From: Methanolinea sp.
GTDB lineage: Archaea > Halobacteriota > Methanomicrobia > Methanomicrobiales > Methanospirillaceae
NCBI GenBank assembly: GCA_030019395.1
Contig: JASEES010000047.1
Span: 88,100 to 152,099 of the forward strand
DNA length: 64,000 bases
Reading direction: 5' to 3'
A program made the position numbers and the translations under genes. Shown here one piece after another: positions 18,420 through 27,500 of this stretch. The first letter of the stretch is position 1; every line of letters starts with the position of its first letter. The notes below the pieces were generated by a model, which saw only the letters and a list, made by a program, of their open reading frames with translations, had not been told where the DNA came from and searched no databases.

Positions 18420-19283
18420 TCACGCCCTTTCCAGCTCGCAGACCCACCGGTCGTAGATGGGATCGCGGGTGTTTTCCGCTGTTTCGACCCGGCAGCCCCG
18501 GCTTTTTCCCCAGGACCGGATGAGGTCCGCCTCGCGCTCCGTCCCGACGGTAATCAGGCAGTATTCCGCAAGGCCGAGGAGGACGTCCGTGATCGCCTCC
18601 CATGTGCCCTCGTTGAAGGTATTGATCTCCCCGAACATCAGGCCGAGGCCTGCGTCTGCTCCCCGGCAGTAGTGTTCCGCAAGGGTCCCGTCGATGTACA
18701 TCGTTTTTTCGGGCAGGAGGCGCCCCCGCGAGATGCCCAACGAGAGGAGCGAAGGATCGTTGTCGTAGGCAAGGGGGGCAATCCCGCGTTCCCTCAAAAC
18801 GAGGGACCCAAGGCCCGACCCGCAACAGCAGTCAAGGCACGAGGAAAATGACCTCCCCTTCCAGAACTCGGAGAGGAGGTCGCGGGCCTTCCCGATCCTG
18901 TCGGGGTTGAGGTCATCGAGGGCGGGTGTGACGGTCCGGGCAAGGTCGAGGCTGTAGTATTCCCGGACGGCATCCTCGAAGACCGCCCGCTCCTCCTGGA
19001 ATATCTCCCCGGGGATCTCCTCGAAGTGCTCGATGAGGGCAAGGGTCGGCTCTTTGAGGTGGAACGAGCCCATCAGCCAGCCCTGTTCCGTGTGGAATGC
19101 GAATGCGAGCGGCTCATCCCCCTCGTCGACGAGCATCCTTCCCTCGTCGGCAGGGACGTCCTCGAGCCAGGCGGTGTATGCGTCGTCGATGAGGTCTGCA
19201 AAGGACGGCTCGATGCAACGCAGACCGGCAACCTCCATGACACCCTCGAGGAGAGGGGTTTTTCGTGGTGCTCCCGTATCCAT
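18420..19283 (-). CDS. Class I SAM-dependent methyltransferase-like protein
   Basis: 287 aa, cytoplasmic. The C-terminal half has a Rossmann methyltransferase signature, CLDCCCGSGLGS (about residues 147-158), followed by an acidic residue at the end of strand 2 (AYDNDPSLLSLG). The glycine loop is unusually cysteine-rich. The N-terminal 140 residues are all-alpha/beta and not recognised. The gene starts 6 nt after the apgM stop and is read with it. Methylation substrate unknown; the N-terminal domain may be a substrate-recognition module. Confidence 0.75.
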   Translation of the reverse strand: MDTGAPRKTPLLEGVMEVAGLRCIEPSFADLIDDAYTAWLEDVPADEGRMLVDEGDEPLAFAFHTEQGWLMGSFHLKEPTLALIEHFEEIPGEIFQEERAVFEDAVREYYSLDLARTVTPALDDLNPDRIGKARDLLSEFWKGRSFSSCLDCCCGSGLGSLVLRERGIAPLAYDNDPSLLSLGISRGRLLPEKTMYIDGTLAEHYCRGADAGLGLMFGEINTFNEGTWEAITDVLLGLAEYCLITVGTEREADLIRSWGKSRGCRVETAENTRDPIYDRWVCELERA

Positions 19284-19289
19284 GGCAGG

Positions 19290-20525
19290 TCACGCCCCGT
19301 ACTTGGGCGACCGGTTCAGGAGGTCGAGAAGGATCGGCATCAGGGAGGATCCGCGTATCCTGTGGAGCCCGCCTTCGGCGCAGGAGATCTCGTTGAAGCT
19401 GGTCACGCGATCGACCCGGACACCCTCCCCCGCGATGACGACAGGGACAGGGTCGGCACTGTGATCCTTCACGCTGCAGGGCGTGGAGTGGTCTGCGCAG
19501 ACGACGATGAGCGTATCCGGCAATCTTGCAAGAGGTGCAAGGGCAAGGTCGATCTTCTCGATGAAAGCCACCTTTTCACGGACGTTTCCGTCGTGTCCTG
19601 CCTCGTCGGCCCCCTTGATGTTGACGAGGACGAAGTCTGCCGAAGAGAGCGCCTCCCTCGCGGCCCGGACCTTTGCACCCAGGTCCGAGTCGACCGATCC
19701 GGTGATCCCCGGCACGTCAACGCGGGTAAGCCCGACGGCGGTCCCGATCCCGGAGATGAGGGCGGCAGCCGATATGACCTTCCCGGACAGGCCATACTTC
19801 GTGGAGAAAGGCTCGAAGTATCCCATCTTCCCGGCTCCCCTGACAAGGACCGTGTTTGCAGGCAAAAGACCCTCTGCCCGCCTCGATGCGTTAACGGGAT
19901 GGTCCCGGAGGATCTCTTCTGCCTGGGCCACGAAGGCGGCCAGGGCCCGGGCCGTCATCCTGTCTGCCTCGTCCCCGCTCCGTGCCTCGAAGGGGAGGGG
20001 CGGCACACCCTCCTTCTTCGGGTCGTTCGACGTGACCGCGACACCGAGTCCCTCTCCCCGGAACGCGAGGGCTGCCCGGTGCCCGGCGCCGGAACGGAAG
20101 AAAAATTCCACACCCAGCGGGGAGAGGTCGACGCCCTCCTGGATGGCCTGCGAAAGGGGTTCTGTCCTGTGTATCCTGCCGGCCCTCCGGTCGACCACAC
20201 GGCCCTGATCGTCCAGCGTCGCGTAGTTGCACCGAAATCCGATCATGCCAGGTTCCATGTGGATACCGCAGCCCTCGGCCTCGAGCGGCCCTCTCCCGGT
20301 ATAGTACTTTTCGGGTTCGTACCCGAGCAGGCTCAGGTGGGCCGTGTCGGAACCGGGCCGGATACCGGGGGCGATCGTGTCCATGATGCCGCAGGCACCT
20401 TCGGCCGCGATCCCGTCGAGGATGGGGGTTACTGCCGCCTGGAGTGGTGTCCGGTTGCCGAGTTCCGGGCAGGGCCGGTCGGAGATGCCGTCGAGGACGA
20501 GAAAGAGGATCTTGTGTGCCGTCAT
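19290..20525 (-). CDS. apgM: 2,3-bisphosphoglycerate-independent phosphoglycerate mutase (archaeal)
   Basis: Interconverts 3- and 2-phosphoglycerate in gluconeogenesis/glycolysis; alkaline-phosphatase superfamily metalloenzyme, 411 aa, normal for the archaeal type. The N-terminal LFLVLDGISDRP gives a metal-binding aspartate. Further family motifs are TPLQAA, DTAHLSLLGYEPEKYYTGRGPLEA (catalytic serine region), FVLVNIKGADEAGHDGN and VVCADHSTPCSVKDHSADPVPV with metal-ligand Asp and His. A methyltransferase-like gene follows at a 6-nt gap. Confidence 0.95.
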   Translation of the reverse strand: MTAHKILFLVLDGISDRPCPELGNRTPLQAAVTPILDGIAAEGACGIMDTIAPGIRPGSDTAHLSLLGYEPEKYYTGRGPLEAEGCGIHMEPGMIGFRCNYATLDDQGRVVDRRAGRIHRTEPLSQAIQEGVDLSPLGVEFFFRSGAGHRAALAFRGEGLGVAVTSNDPKKEGVPPLPFEARSGDEADRMTARALAAFVAQAEEILRDHPVNASRRAEGLLPANTVLVRGAGKMGYFEPFSTKYGLSGKVISAAALISGIGTAVGLTRVDVPGITGSVDSDLGAKVRAAREALSSADFVLVNIKGADEAGHDGNVREKVAFIEKIDLALAPLARLPDTLIVVCADHSTPCSVKDHSADPVPVVIAGEGVRVDRVTSFNEISCAEGGLHRIRGSSLMPILLDLLNRSPKYGA

Positions 20526-20621
20526 GACAGGGAAGTTTTGTCACCACGCTCACTTATGTTTCACCCCCGCCGGATGCCGGGAGGAAAAAGGGCGCGTGCC
20601 CCTCCTCCCGGGAGCGGTGAG

Positions 20622-20643
20622 AAAAAAGATGTTTCCAAAAAAA
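20622..20643 (-). terminator. Double T-run after S3Ae gene
   Basis: On the minus strand a T7 run begins 13 nt after the S3Ae stop, and a T6 run follows 9 nt later. This is a strong archaeal U-tract terminator for the S15-RecJ-Pcc1-S3Ae operon. Confidence 0.65.
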
Positions 20644-20655
20644 GGCGGTATTTTC

Positions 20656-21249
20656 CTACACGACCTTGGCCGTGGTCAGCTTTGACTTGATGACCTCGAC
20701 ACGCCGGACCGGGAAGACGGGCTTGACCGCCTTGAAGACCTCGCGGGAGAAGTCGCCGTTGACGATGCCGGAAATGATCCCGTTCATGTCTGCTTCCGAT
20801 CCCATCTTCGAGATCATTGAGGAGATGATGCTCCGGATCTCGTGGGCCTGGGAGAGGTTTGCACGCGTGAGCGTAAAGCACGTCACCGTGAGATCTACCC
20901 TTTTTCCATCCTTTGTCGTGACCGGGACGTGGCAGTCGATGCGCGACGTGCGCCTCTTGATCATCGACCGCAGGTAGTCGCGGGTGATCTCGTGGCCCAC
21001 GAACTCGGTGTACGCCGAGTCCCCTGCCACGTTTGCGATCTTGAACTTCATCTTGACGTTCTGCCGGGCGTAATCGTTGATGATCTCGCCCAGCGTGGTC
21101 TGCAGGATCCGCCCGACCACGCTCTCCGGGTCGTTGGCGATCGTATCCCCGATGTAGGTCTTTCCAAGGACCTCGGGTGCAAACACCTTGTACCAGCTCT
21201 TGGCTTTCCAGCCTTCCACTCGTCTTCCTGATTGTTTCTTCTTTGCCAT
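20656..21249 (-). CDS. rps3ae: 30S ribosomal protein S3Ae
   Basis: Archaeal/eukaryotic small-subunit ribosomal protein eS1, 197 aa, bound near the mRNA exit site. The N-terminal WKAKSWYKVFAPEVLGKTYIGDT is the hallmark of the family, followed by GRILQTTLGEI and FVGHEITRDYLRSMIKRR. Last gene of a minus-strand block with Pcc1, a DHH nuclease and S15, a gene order seen in euryarchaea. A 66-nt gap separates it from pcc1. Confidence 0.96.
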   Translation of the reverse strand: MAKKKQSGRRVEGWKAKSWYKVFAPEVLGKTYIGDTIANDPESVVGRILQTTLGEIINDYARQNVKMKFKIANVAGDSAYTEFVGHEITRDYLRSMIKRRTSRIDCHVPVTTKDGKRVDLTVTCFTLTRANLSQAHEIRSIISSMISKMGSEADMNGIISGIVNGDFSREVFKAVKPVFPVRRVEVIKSKLTTAKVV

Positions 21250-21315
21250 TGTATCACCAGGTTCCGTCCTGTCTTTCTTCTTTTTGTCCTTCCCTTCGGG
21301 GCGTTGTCCGCCCTG

Positions 21316-21609
21316 TCACCGGGTCTCTCCCTGCCCGTCGCACGGCGGTTTTGGCCTGCGCGGAGCCGGGTCCCTCTCTTCTCCTTTTTCCGGGACGAGG
21401 CTGCAGAGGTCTTCTGCAATTGCCAGGTTCATGAGGTAGTCGTCCACTGATGCGATCACCGACCGGAGCGAGTCTCCCCGGATCTCGGTCACGACCTGCC
21501 CGCCTTCGGACCACGTCCGCATGCTCTGGAGGTTGTCCGGCCGCAGGGACGCCGCGATGCACTCCGCCCGGGAATGCCGGGTCCGCAGGATGCCCCGGAT
21601 CTCCATCAT
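21316..21609 (-). CDS. pcc1: KEOPS complex subunit Pcc1
   Basis: Small dimerising subunit of the KEOPS complex that makes N6-threonylcarbamoyladenosine on ANN-decoding tRNAs. 97 aa; the first 75 residues carry the fold (SLRPDNLQSMRTW, TEIRGDSLRSVIASVDDYLMNL). The last 20 residues are a basic, proline-rich tail (PAPRRPKPP) that is not part of the domain. Its start overlaps the end of the DHH nuclease gene by 4 nt. Assignment rests on motif and gene context; the sequence is short. Confidence 0.85.
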   Translation of the reverse strand: MMEIRGILRTRHSRAECIAASLRPDNLQSMRTWSEGGQVVTEIRGDSLRSVIASVDDYLMNLAIAEDLCSLVPEKGEERDPAPRRPKPPCDGQGETR

Positions 21610-22826
21610 GCAGCCACCGATTTCTGCAGGGCGTCCATGAACCGGGAGAGCTGCCCTGCCGGGACCGTTGCTCCAGCTCTCTGCCTGTGACCGCCCCCGA
21701 ATCCACCGACCTGGACTGCCGCGACGTGCACGTGTTCGCTGATATCGATGTCGCGGCCCGGCGTGACGCGGACCGAGACGAAAGCGAGGTCATCTTTCTG
21801 CGCTGCAACGGCCACAACGGGCCGGTCATGCAGGCAGTCCCGGGAGAAGGCGTCGGCAACGTCGCTTGCAACCGACGGGTCCCCGACCTCCACCACGCCG
21901 GAGACGTCCTTTTGCTCCCAGCACGACCGGAGCGCCCGGATCACGTTGAGCCTGTGCCTGATCGTGCACTCGTATGCCTCGTCGAGACCCGCGGTTGACC
22001 GGAGGCAGAGGGAGGCAGCAAGCCCCCCGTGTCCTGATTTCCCGCATGCGTCCACGACAGCGGTGAGCGTGTGGGCGTCCGGGACGACCTCCCGCTGGAG
22101 GCTGTAGCAGTCCCCGTAGAGCGATTCGAGCGTCTCCACCGGAGCATACAGCGCCACCCGCAGGACGATGAGCGAGAGGAGCTTATCGAGCGAGACCTTC
22201 CCGTCCCCGGCTGCACTCTCCAGGAGGTCGGAGACTGCCATCTCGTCGCCGCTCACCTGGTGGAGATAGGGGTTGAGCGCCCCGTAGAGCCTCTCGTGGT
22301 CGTCCCTGCCGGCAAGCAGCAGGCCTTTGCCGGGGGAGACCAGGCCCAGCGCCACGGCATCGTTGAAGATGGCGAGGTTCTCTCCCGCCAGTTGCTGGCC
22401 GTCGCCGATGATGCCGAGCATGACGAGCCCGGCGAGGTCGCGGTTGTCACCCAGCGCCTGCGCAACCAGGAACGCGGCCCCCGCGGAGGAGAGTTCGCGT
22501 TCCCCGTCGACGCCGCAGAGCCGCGGGTTGACCTGGAGGGCACCGCTGAACCGGGGGACATGGTGGTCGATTACCATGACTTCCGGCGGCAGGTCGGGGA
22601 TCCCTGATCCGAGGTCGCAGAGGAGCGCAGGCGTCTCCGGGGAGAGGGTCGCGGGGCTGATGTGCGAAACGACGCGCAGCCTGAACCGGATACCCTTCCG
22701 GAGGAGTGCCATGCAGACGATGGCACCTGCTGCTATTCCGTCCGCATCATGGTGTGCATACACCTCCACGAACTCCTGCCGGGCAAGGTGCCCGGCGAGG
22801 TGTGCTGCGGCCTCGGCCAGGGTCAT
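21606..22826 (-). CDS. DHH-family phosphoesterase/nuclease (archaeal RecJ-like)
   Basis: 406 aa. The DHH domain shows the metal-binding motifs YAHHDADGIAAG (about 20-31), LLCDLGSGIPD and VIDHHVPR, and the C-terminal DHHA1 domain has GGFGGGHRQRAGATVP. Archaeal RecJ homologues are 5'-3' or 3'-5' single-strand nucleases; some associate with GINS and the CMG helicase. This copy lies between rpsO and pcc1 in a ribosomal operon, as in other euryarchaea. Which of the RecJ subtypes it is cannot be fixed from motifs alone. Confidence 0.88.
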   Translation of the reverse strand: MTLAEAAAHLAGHLARQEFVEVYAHHDADGIAAGAIVCMALLRKGIRFRLRVVSHISPATLSPETPALLCDLGSGIPDLPPEVMVIDHHVPRFSGALQVNPRLCGVDGERELSSAGAAFLVAQALGDNRDLAGLVMLGIIGDGQQLAGENLAIFNDAVALGLVSPGKGLLLAGRDDHERLYGALNPYLHQVSGDEMAVSDLLESAAGDGKVSLDKLLSLIVLRVALYAPVETLESLYGDCYSLQREVVPDAHTLTAVVDACGKSGHGGLAASLCLRSTAGLDEAYECTIRHRLNVIRALRSCWEQKDVSGVVEVGDPSVASDVADAFSRDCLHDRPVVAVAAQKDDLAFVSVRVTPGRDIDISEHVHVAAVQVGGFGGGHRQRAGATVPAGQLSRFMDALQKSVAA

Positions 22827-22832
22827 GGGATC

Positions 22833-23291
22833 TTAGCGCGAGAGCAGGATCTCGGCACTCTCCGGCTTGTAGCTCCAGTCCTTGGGCAGCCTGCCCGTCC
22901 CGGTATAGTACTTGACCAGGCGGCGGACCTTGGACTCGGTGAGCTGCAGTTGCCTCTTGTTGTGCAGGTCGTTCTTGTTCTCGGCCATGTGCTTGCGAAG
23001 ACCGAGCGCCTTTGCGATCAGGTTCCGCAGGTCTTCCGGGATCTCGGGTTCCATCCCCTTTTCTTTCAGGATTTGGCTGATCCGTTTTCCCGTCACCAGT
23101 TTCACGTCGGGGACGCCGTGGCGGTCCCGCAGGATCAGGCCGATCCGGCTCGCGGACATGCCTTCCTTCCGCAGGTCGACGATGATCTTCTCGATGGCCG
23201 CGACATCCGTGTTCGCCCATGACGGGGCTTCCTTGCGGAACGGGCGGACCGATCCCGAGTGTCCCCTGCGCCGTGCGTGCATTCGTGCCAT
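22833..23291 (-). CDS. rps15: 30S ribosomal protein S15
   Basis: Archaeal uS15 with its N-terminal extension, 152 aa. It starts MARMHARRRGHSGSVRP, a hallmark of archaeal/eukaryotic S15 (S13e), and ends with the four-helix rRNA-binding region (HNKRQLQLTESKVRRLVKYY). First gene of the S15-RecJ-Pcc1-S3Ae block; the nuclease start is 6 nt past its stop. Confidence 0.96.
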   Translation of the reverse strand: MARMHARRRGHSGSVRPFRKEAPSWANTDVAAIEKIIVDLRKEGMSASRIGLILRDRHGVPDVKLVTGKRISQILKEKGMEPEIPEDLRNLIAKALGLRKHMAENKNDLHNKRQLQLTESKVRRLVKYYTGTGRLPKDWSYKPESAEILLSR

Positions 23292-23426
23292 AGTCTTGTG
23301 TCACCTCCGAAATACCCAAATGTAAATCCGAAAAGAGCCACAGGCTGACTCTCCGTAATCCCAGGAGGCCCGGGTTACCCGGGCCCGTGCATGGTCTGCA
23401 CGTCGGACTTACATCTGCCAGCACCC

Positions 23427-23432
23427 TTATAA
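23427..23432 (-). promoter_or_regulatory. TATA-box candidate for the S15 operon
   Basis: CACTTATAAGG on the minus strand is the most TATA-like element in the 189-bp gap between mmp10 and S15. It lies about 135 bp before the S15 ATG and would give a leader of roughly 110 nt, long for an archaeal gene. The core is palindromic, so the direction is not certain. Confidence 0.35.
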
Positions 23433-23480
23433 GTGCTGTCTATCCATTTGGCAGGCGTACTCTTAATGATATCGCGGGGG

Positions 23481-24713
23481 CTACAGCGGCTCCCCGTAGC
23501 GGTTGATGAGCCGGATCAGGTCGGCGAATGCCTCCATCTCCAGGGCGAGCACCGCGTTCCTGTCCATGCCCATGCTCGTCTCGGCGTCTGCCGTGAGGCA
23601 CTCGGGTCCCCGCAGGACGGTCCTTGCAACACCGTCCCGCGAGAGGACGGATTGGGCCTCCCTGTCATACACGAATGCCCTGCCCGGGATGATGACCAGG
23701 GGCTCGAGGTCCCGGGGGTCCAGCGCCCGGAGGTCATCGATGGTGATCAGGCAGGCAATGTCCTTTTCGACCGGGACGACTGATGCCCCCTTCCCGCACT
23801 GCGAGAGGATGGACGCGATGTAGGGAGCGGCGATCCTGCCGGAGATGACGCTTGCCCGCCTCCCGATACGGGGGAGTTTTGCGACCAGGTCCGGTTCTGC
23901 GGCGAGGGCAAACGGTGACCCGATCTGGGGATCCCAGAGGGGTGTCCCGCTAATCTTTATCCGGAACTTCCGGGAGAGCGCGGTGACCATGTCGCGGAAC
24001 CCGGCGACATCCTGCACGGGGTGGCCGGGAATAACGGGGGCGTTTCCGAGGATCAGGCCCTGGTCCGTCCGGTTGGCAAACCGCATCAGGATGATGCCCT
24101 TTGCACCTCTCTCCTCGAGCCAGCGGCACGTCTCCTCGAGGACGGGGCCGTCGTTGACTCCCGGCAGGACGACGCAGGCAGCGTACACGTCGATCTCAGC
24201 ACATAGTCTCTCGAGGACCGCAAGCGAGGCTTCCGGTGTCGGGTCGTGCATGTAGCGCCTCCGGAGATCGGGGCGGACGGAGAAGACAGTGAACGATATC
24301 TCGGAAAGGCCGGACTGGACAAGGAAATCTGCGATGCCGGGATCATCGAACCCCTTGCCGCTCGTGTACCCGATGTGGAGCGGGGCCTCCATGCTCGCCA
24401 GGAGCTCGATGAGATCCCGGAAACGGGGGTAACAGCTGGGATCCCCGCCGCCGCTGATCGTGATGCGGCTCACCTCGTCGGGGATGGCCTGGAGGCGGGC
24501 GAGGACATCATCGGCAACGTCGCGGAGGTCCCGAAAACCGCTGTAATACTCGCGGACGCTCCGGCTGCAGTAGTCGCATCCCTTCCGGAAGGGCGGGCAG
24601 TACCGGCAGCCGAAGGGGGGCGTATCCCGGACGTGCTTGAAGTAACAGTACTCGCAGAACCCCCGGCAGTCGACACCGGGGCGTCCCCCGATGTCCACGG
24701 TGAGGTGTGCCAT
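23481..24713 (-). CDS. mmp10: Methyl-coenzyme M reductase arginine methyltransferase Mmp10
   Basis: Methanogenesis marker 10, a cobalamin-dependent radical SAM enzyme that installs 5-(S)-methylarginine in the alpha subunit of methyl-coenzyme M reductase. 410 aa. The SAM-radical cluster motif is CRGFCEYC (C-x3-C-x2-C, about residues 16-23), followed by further cysteines in FGCRYCPPFRKGCDYC. ISGGGDPSCYP is the SAM-binding GGE-like region. The C-terminal 130 residues match the extra domain of the family. The gene is monocistronic and marks the organism as a methanogen. Confidence 0.95.
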   Translation of the reverse strand: MAHLTVDIGGRPGVDCRGFCEYCYFKHVRDTPPFGCRYCPPFRKGCDYCSRSVREYYSGFRDLRDVADDVLARLQAIPDEVSRITISGGGDPSCYPRFRDLIELLASMEAPLHIGYTSGKGFDDPGIADFLVQSGLSEISFTVFSVRPDLRRRYMHDPTPEASLAVLERLCAEIDVYAACVVLPGVNDGPVLEETCRWLEERGAKGIILMRFANRTDQGLILGNAPVIPGHPVQDVAGFRDMVTALSRKFRIKISGTPLWDPQIGSPFALAAEPDLVAKLPRIGRRASVISGRIAAPYIASILSQCGKGASVVPVEKDIACLITIDDLRALDPRDLEPLVIIPGRAFVYDREAQSVLSRDGVARTVLRGPECLTADAETSMGMDRNAVLALEMEAFADLIRLINRYGEPL

Positions 24714-24770
24714 TGTTCCAGTACCTGTCTTCTTTTTTTTGCGGTTAATGCCTTTGGATGGAGACTGTCG

Positions 24771-25286
24771 TCATGCACGGACAACGGCCGTGTCGTTGCC
24801 CTCCCACCCGATGAAAAGCTCCGAATAGCCAACGGTTCCCCGTCCCCCGTGGGTTACCCGTTCCGTCTCGACGACGAGCCGCACCCTGACAGGGGGTTTT
24901 TCCCTCCCCATGTCCTGCGGAGGATAGGACCAGTAAATCGATGGTTCCACGGTCCGGACGGTCGCGTTATGGATGACAACCCTGGGATCCGTCGAATTCC
25001 ACGAGACGAAGTGGCCATAACTCGCAGTCCACGTGTAGATCACCGGAATGGTTGGGCTGAACTCCGGTTCGAGGCGGATACCGACAGTGGACGACATGAG
25101 CGGGATGTAGCGGTCGGGCGTTGCACGGATTGAGATAGCGACCGGCGTGGGTGGGACGGTCGATCCTGCTGTCATTGTTTGCGTTCCCGGCAAAGACCCG
25201 GAGGAACCGCCGTGAGGCTGGCTGCACCCCGAACAGAGGATGAGGGCGAGGAGGAATAAGCAGGCAGGGAGGAAACGTACCTTCAT
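24771..25286 (-). CDS. Predicted lipoprotein of unknown function
   Basis: About 171 aa with a lipoprotein signal: basic start MKVRF, hydrophobic stretch, lipobox LCSGC (cysteine near residue 20), then a Gly/Ser/Thr/Pro-rich tether. The mature part is beta-rich with YTWTASYGHF and a VRLVVETERVTHGG strand, suggesting an immunoglobulin-like fold. Start 25286 is chosen because the frame upstream, open to 25589, lacks any export signal. No recognised family. Convergent with nothing; mmp10 begins 57 nt beyond its stop on the same strand. Confidence 0.6.
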   Translation of the reverse strand: MKVRFLPACLFLLALILCSGCSQPHGGSSGSLPGTQTMTAGSTVPPTPVAISIRATPDRYIPLMSSTVGIRLEPEFSPTIPVIYTWTASYGHFVSWNSTDPRVVIHNATVRTVEPSIYWSYPPQDMGREKPPVRVRLVVETERVTHGGRGTVGYSELFIGWEGNDTAVVRA

Positions 25287-25632
25287 GGCACAGAGGTTCC
25301 CGCCCGGGGACGATAAAGGAGACCGTTTTTCCGTCCTTCCGCCGGGAGGGACGCATCCTTCCGGCAGGCTGCGATACTTCCCTCTATCCCGTTTCAATCT
25401 CCCGGCCGGTGAATCCCCTTGATCACGTGGTACTGCCGGATCACTACGGAGAAAGGTCATATCTTGCAGGGAAGATCTGTTGATAGATCGGCGCTTGTGT
25501 CCGTACCCTGTTATCACCTGCCTGTTGACACCCTGCCCGGGTGCATCCCCTGCAATGCACTCCGGAAAACCCGGATCATTCCCTGCCATCCACTGCGGGA
25601 TTAATGGGCTCTCGCGGATATCTCTTGGGTAT
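25287..25632. other. Intergenic stretch between two divergent lipoprotein genes
   Basis: 346 bp with no convincing gene. Open frames here lack any family match or ribosome-binding site. AAGGTCATATCTTGC near 25452-25466 is the only loosely promoter-like element noticed. Confidence 0.4.
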
Positions 25633-26028
25633 ATGAACCGCTCAATCTATTGCGGATGCCTCCTCCTCTGTGCGGCCCTCGCCCTCCTCGCTGCGGGCTG
25701 CCTTGCACCGGCGGCTACCGGGCCCGGCGCACACATTGCGTCTTTGCCCGTGTACGCGCGGGGCGACGTCCTTGCCGGGAACATGACAGCGGCCGGCTAC
25801 GATACGCCCGATCCGGATATTGCAGGAGTGCGGGCCCTCGTGCTCGGGTTTGAGCCCGGGAGCGACATGTATGTCTATACATTCGTAAGAACGCTCCCCA
25901 ACGGGAGCTACGGCTACGTCTTTTCCGAGAGCTGGGAAGCCAAGCTTGCCCGCCCGCGACCGGTCTTCGAGGCATACGGCCTTGGGAAGGTCGGGATGAT
26001 GGCAGAGGAGTACCTCTGGAAAGTCTGA
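25633..26028 (+). CDS. Small predicted lipoprotein
   Basis: 131 aa. Start MNRSIYCG at 25633, hydrophobic core and lipobox LAAGC (cysteine near residue 23). The mature part is about 108 residues with DIAGVRALVLGFEPGSDMYVYTFVRTL; no known family recognised. It is divergent from another small lipoprotein gene. An upstream in-frame extension to 25480 lacks export features and was not used. Confidence 0.6.
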   Translation: MNRSIYCGCLLLCAALALLAAGCLAPAATGPGAHIASLPVYARGDVLAGNMTAAGYDTPDPDIAGVRALVLGFEPGSDMYVYTFVRTLPNGSYGYVFSESWEAKLARPRPVFEAYGLGKVGMMAEEYLWKV

Positions 26029-26294
26029 ATGCGAGTGGACTGCCGGGTTGTTCGAACGCATGGAATCCCGCTATTCATCCCGGAATATCCCGGGCAAAGC
26101 CGGAGCCGGAACCACGGCCGGGGTAATCCTTTCCCATTTTTTACCACGAATACGCGATGGAGGCCTTGCGGCCCGGTGCAGCACGGGATGACAGGTGACG
26201 GCGTGATATTGTGTTCCGGATGGAGGGGAACTGCCGACCGGACGCCAGCAGGCCTCCGGGGCCGGTATCCATTCATCCCCTCGGGAAAACAGCC

Positions 26295-26558
26295 ATGATG
26301 CGGAGCAGGGAAATCCTCCTCCAGCTCCTCCACGACTCCCGGTATTCCCTTTCCGATGCCGAGGTCTGGTACATTGACCGCGGTGCACCAGGGAACACGA
26401 GCCGGGTTTCGGGCAGGGGCATCGTCTCCGTGGAGGCGTTCTCCTTCGGGGTGGCAACGGAGAACGGGACAAAAGACATCCCTTACCACCGGATCCTCCG
26501 GATTCTCCACAGGGGAGAGACGCTCTGGGAGAGGGGGATGAAGAGGGACAGGAGATGA
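26295..26558 (+). CDS. DUF504 / MJ1316-type RNA-end recognition domain protein
   Basis: 87 aa, a single domain covering the whole protein. SREILLQLLHDSR, VWYIDRGAPGNTSRVSG and FSFGVATENGTKDIPYHRILRILHRGETLWER match the DUF504 family, known as MJ1316 and linked to recognition of RNA cyclic or terminal groups. Start could be the ATG at 26295 or 26298. Stand-alone gene with no obvious partner. Confidence 0.8.
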   Translation: MMRSREILLQLLHDSRYSLSDAEVWYIDRGAPGNTSRVSGRGIVSVEAFSFGVATENGTKDIPYHRILRILHRGETLWERGMKRDRR

Positions 26559-27144
26559 TGTGCGGGGGGGAAACACACCCGGGGTGTTTCGCAACCGGCC
26601 CTTGTTCATGAAAACGCCGGTGCATTTTTGCCAGGAGAATCGCTGGTTCTTTGCCTTCTGGGTGGGTGATGGGAACCGAATGCGGGGGCTGACGCATGCA
26701 GAGGTCAGAGGGTAAAAGGCCGGGCGGTCACAGGAACGAGACCAAAAGTGCATGGACTGCCCCGCATCCACTCCCGCATTGAGGATGGCCCGGGCAGCCC
26801 ACCCAAAAACCATCGCCGGCGGTTCTCCTCTCCATGTCATGGAAAGTTAAAAATCCTCTTTTCATCAACCACCTGGAGAAAAAGAAACCTGCTGGTAAAC
26901 CCTCATGCAACGCATCTCCTTGACATAACGAAAGGTAAAATTCCTCTGGTTCGTCCGTCTCCCGGAGAAGGACCCCGGTGCAAAGTGCCGGAACAACCCC
27001 GAATGCTCATCCTGCTGCAGGGAACGGACGGCTCGCCTTTTATTAGTGACTGCGAGGCAGGGCTCCCGGACGGTCATCCGGAAGGGGAGAAAAAGACCCG
27101 ACTGTCGCCACATTTTTCAGGCACCGGCTGCAACATTATATGGC
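26559..27144. other. Intergenic stretch upstream of the tRNA
   Basis: 586 bp between the DUF504 gene and tRNA-Thr. Long frames exist on both strands but have poor codon logic, no ribosome-binding site and no family resemblance. I see no repeat or RNA gene here. Confidence 0.45.
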
Positions 27145-27217
27145 GCCCCAGTGGCTTAGCTGGCAGAGCGGCTGACTTGTAATCAGCAGGTCCCGTGTTC
27201 AAATCACGGCTGGGGCT
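27145..27217 (+). tRNA. tRNA-Thr (anticodon TGT)
   Basis: Full cloverleaf: acceptor GCCCCAG pairs with CTGGGGC (7 of 7), a D-arm with GGCTTAGCTGGCAGAGC, anticodon stem GCTGA/TCAGC around loop CTTGTAA giving anticodon TGT, and T-arm CCGTG-TTCAAAT-CACGG. Discriminator base T. The CCA tail is not encoded and must be added by nucleotidyltransferase. No intron. Confidence 0.95.
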
Positions 27218-27329
27218 TTTGCTCTTTGTGTCCGGTTCTATATCGCAATCATTTTGCCTTATTTTTTATTTTCATGAACTGATCTTTCCAAGATACCTTT
27301 GACGTCACCCCTGTGTATTCTTCTGTCGT

Positions 27330-27500
27330 ATGGACATAGTATCAGGTCTCATGAAACAGGTTGGGACAGGAGACAACCTTTCCCTGATCAGCAGGTCAGT
27401 TGGTAGCGATGAAAAGGGTGTGCAGTCAGCACTCGGCATGGGACTTCCGGTGATCATGGGTGCTCTGTCAAACTCTGCACACTACCAGGCACTGCGAGTC
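27330..27500 (+). pseudogene. Truncated DUF937 gene, N-terminal fragment
   Basis: The first 50 residues (MDIVSGLMKQVGTGDNLSLI, then SVGSDEKGVQSALGMGLPVIMGALSNSA) match the start of DUF937/YidB-like proteins, whose ALGxxLPxLLGAL motif is clear. After about 27480 the similarity stops abruptly and the frame runs into Arg/Cys-rich nonsense until a stop at 27585. Normal members are 150-250 aa, so this is the remnant of a gene cut by a deletion or insertion. Confidence 0.65.

Noticed and set aside
19026..20690. A 554-codon open frame on the plus strand
   Set aside because: Antisense to apgM and the methyltransferase; Arg/Asp/Gly-rich shadow with no domain.
27136..27142. TTATATG as promoter of the tRNA
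   Set aside because: It ends only a few bases before the mature tRNA 5' end, too close for an archaeal TATA box.
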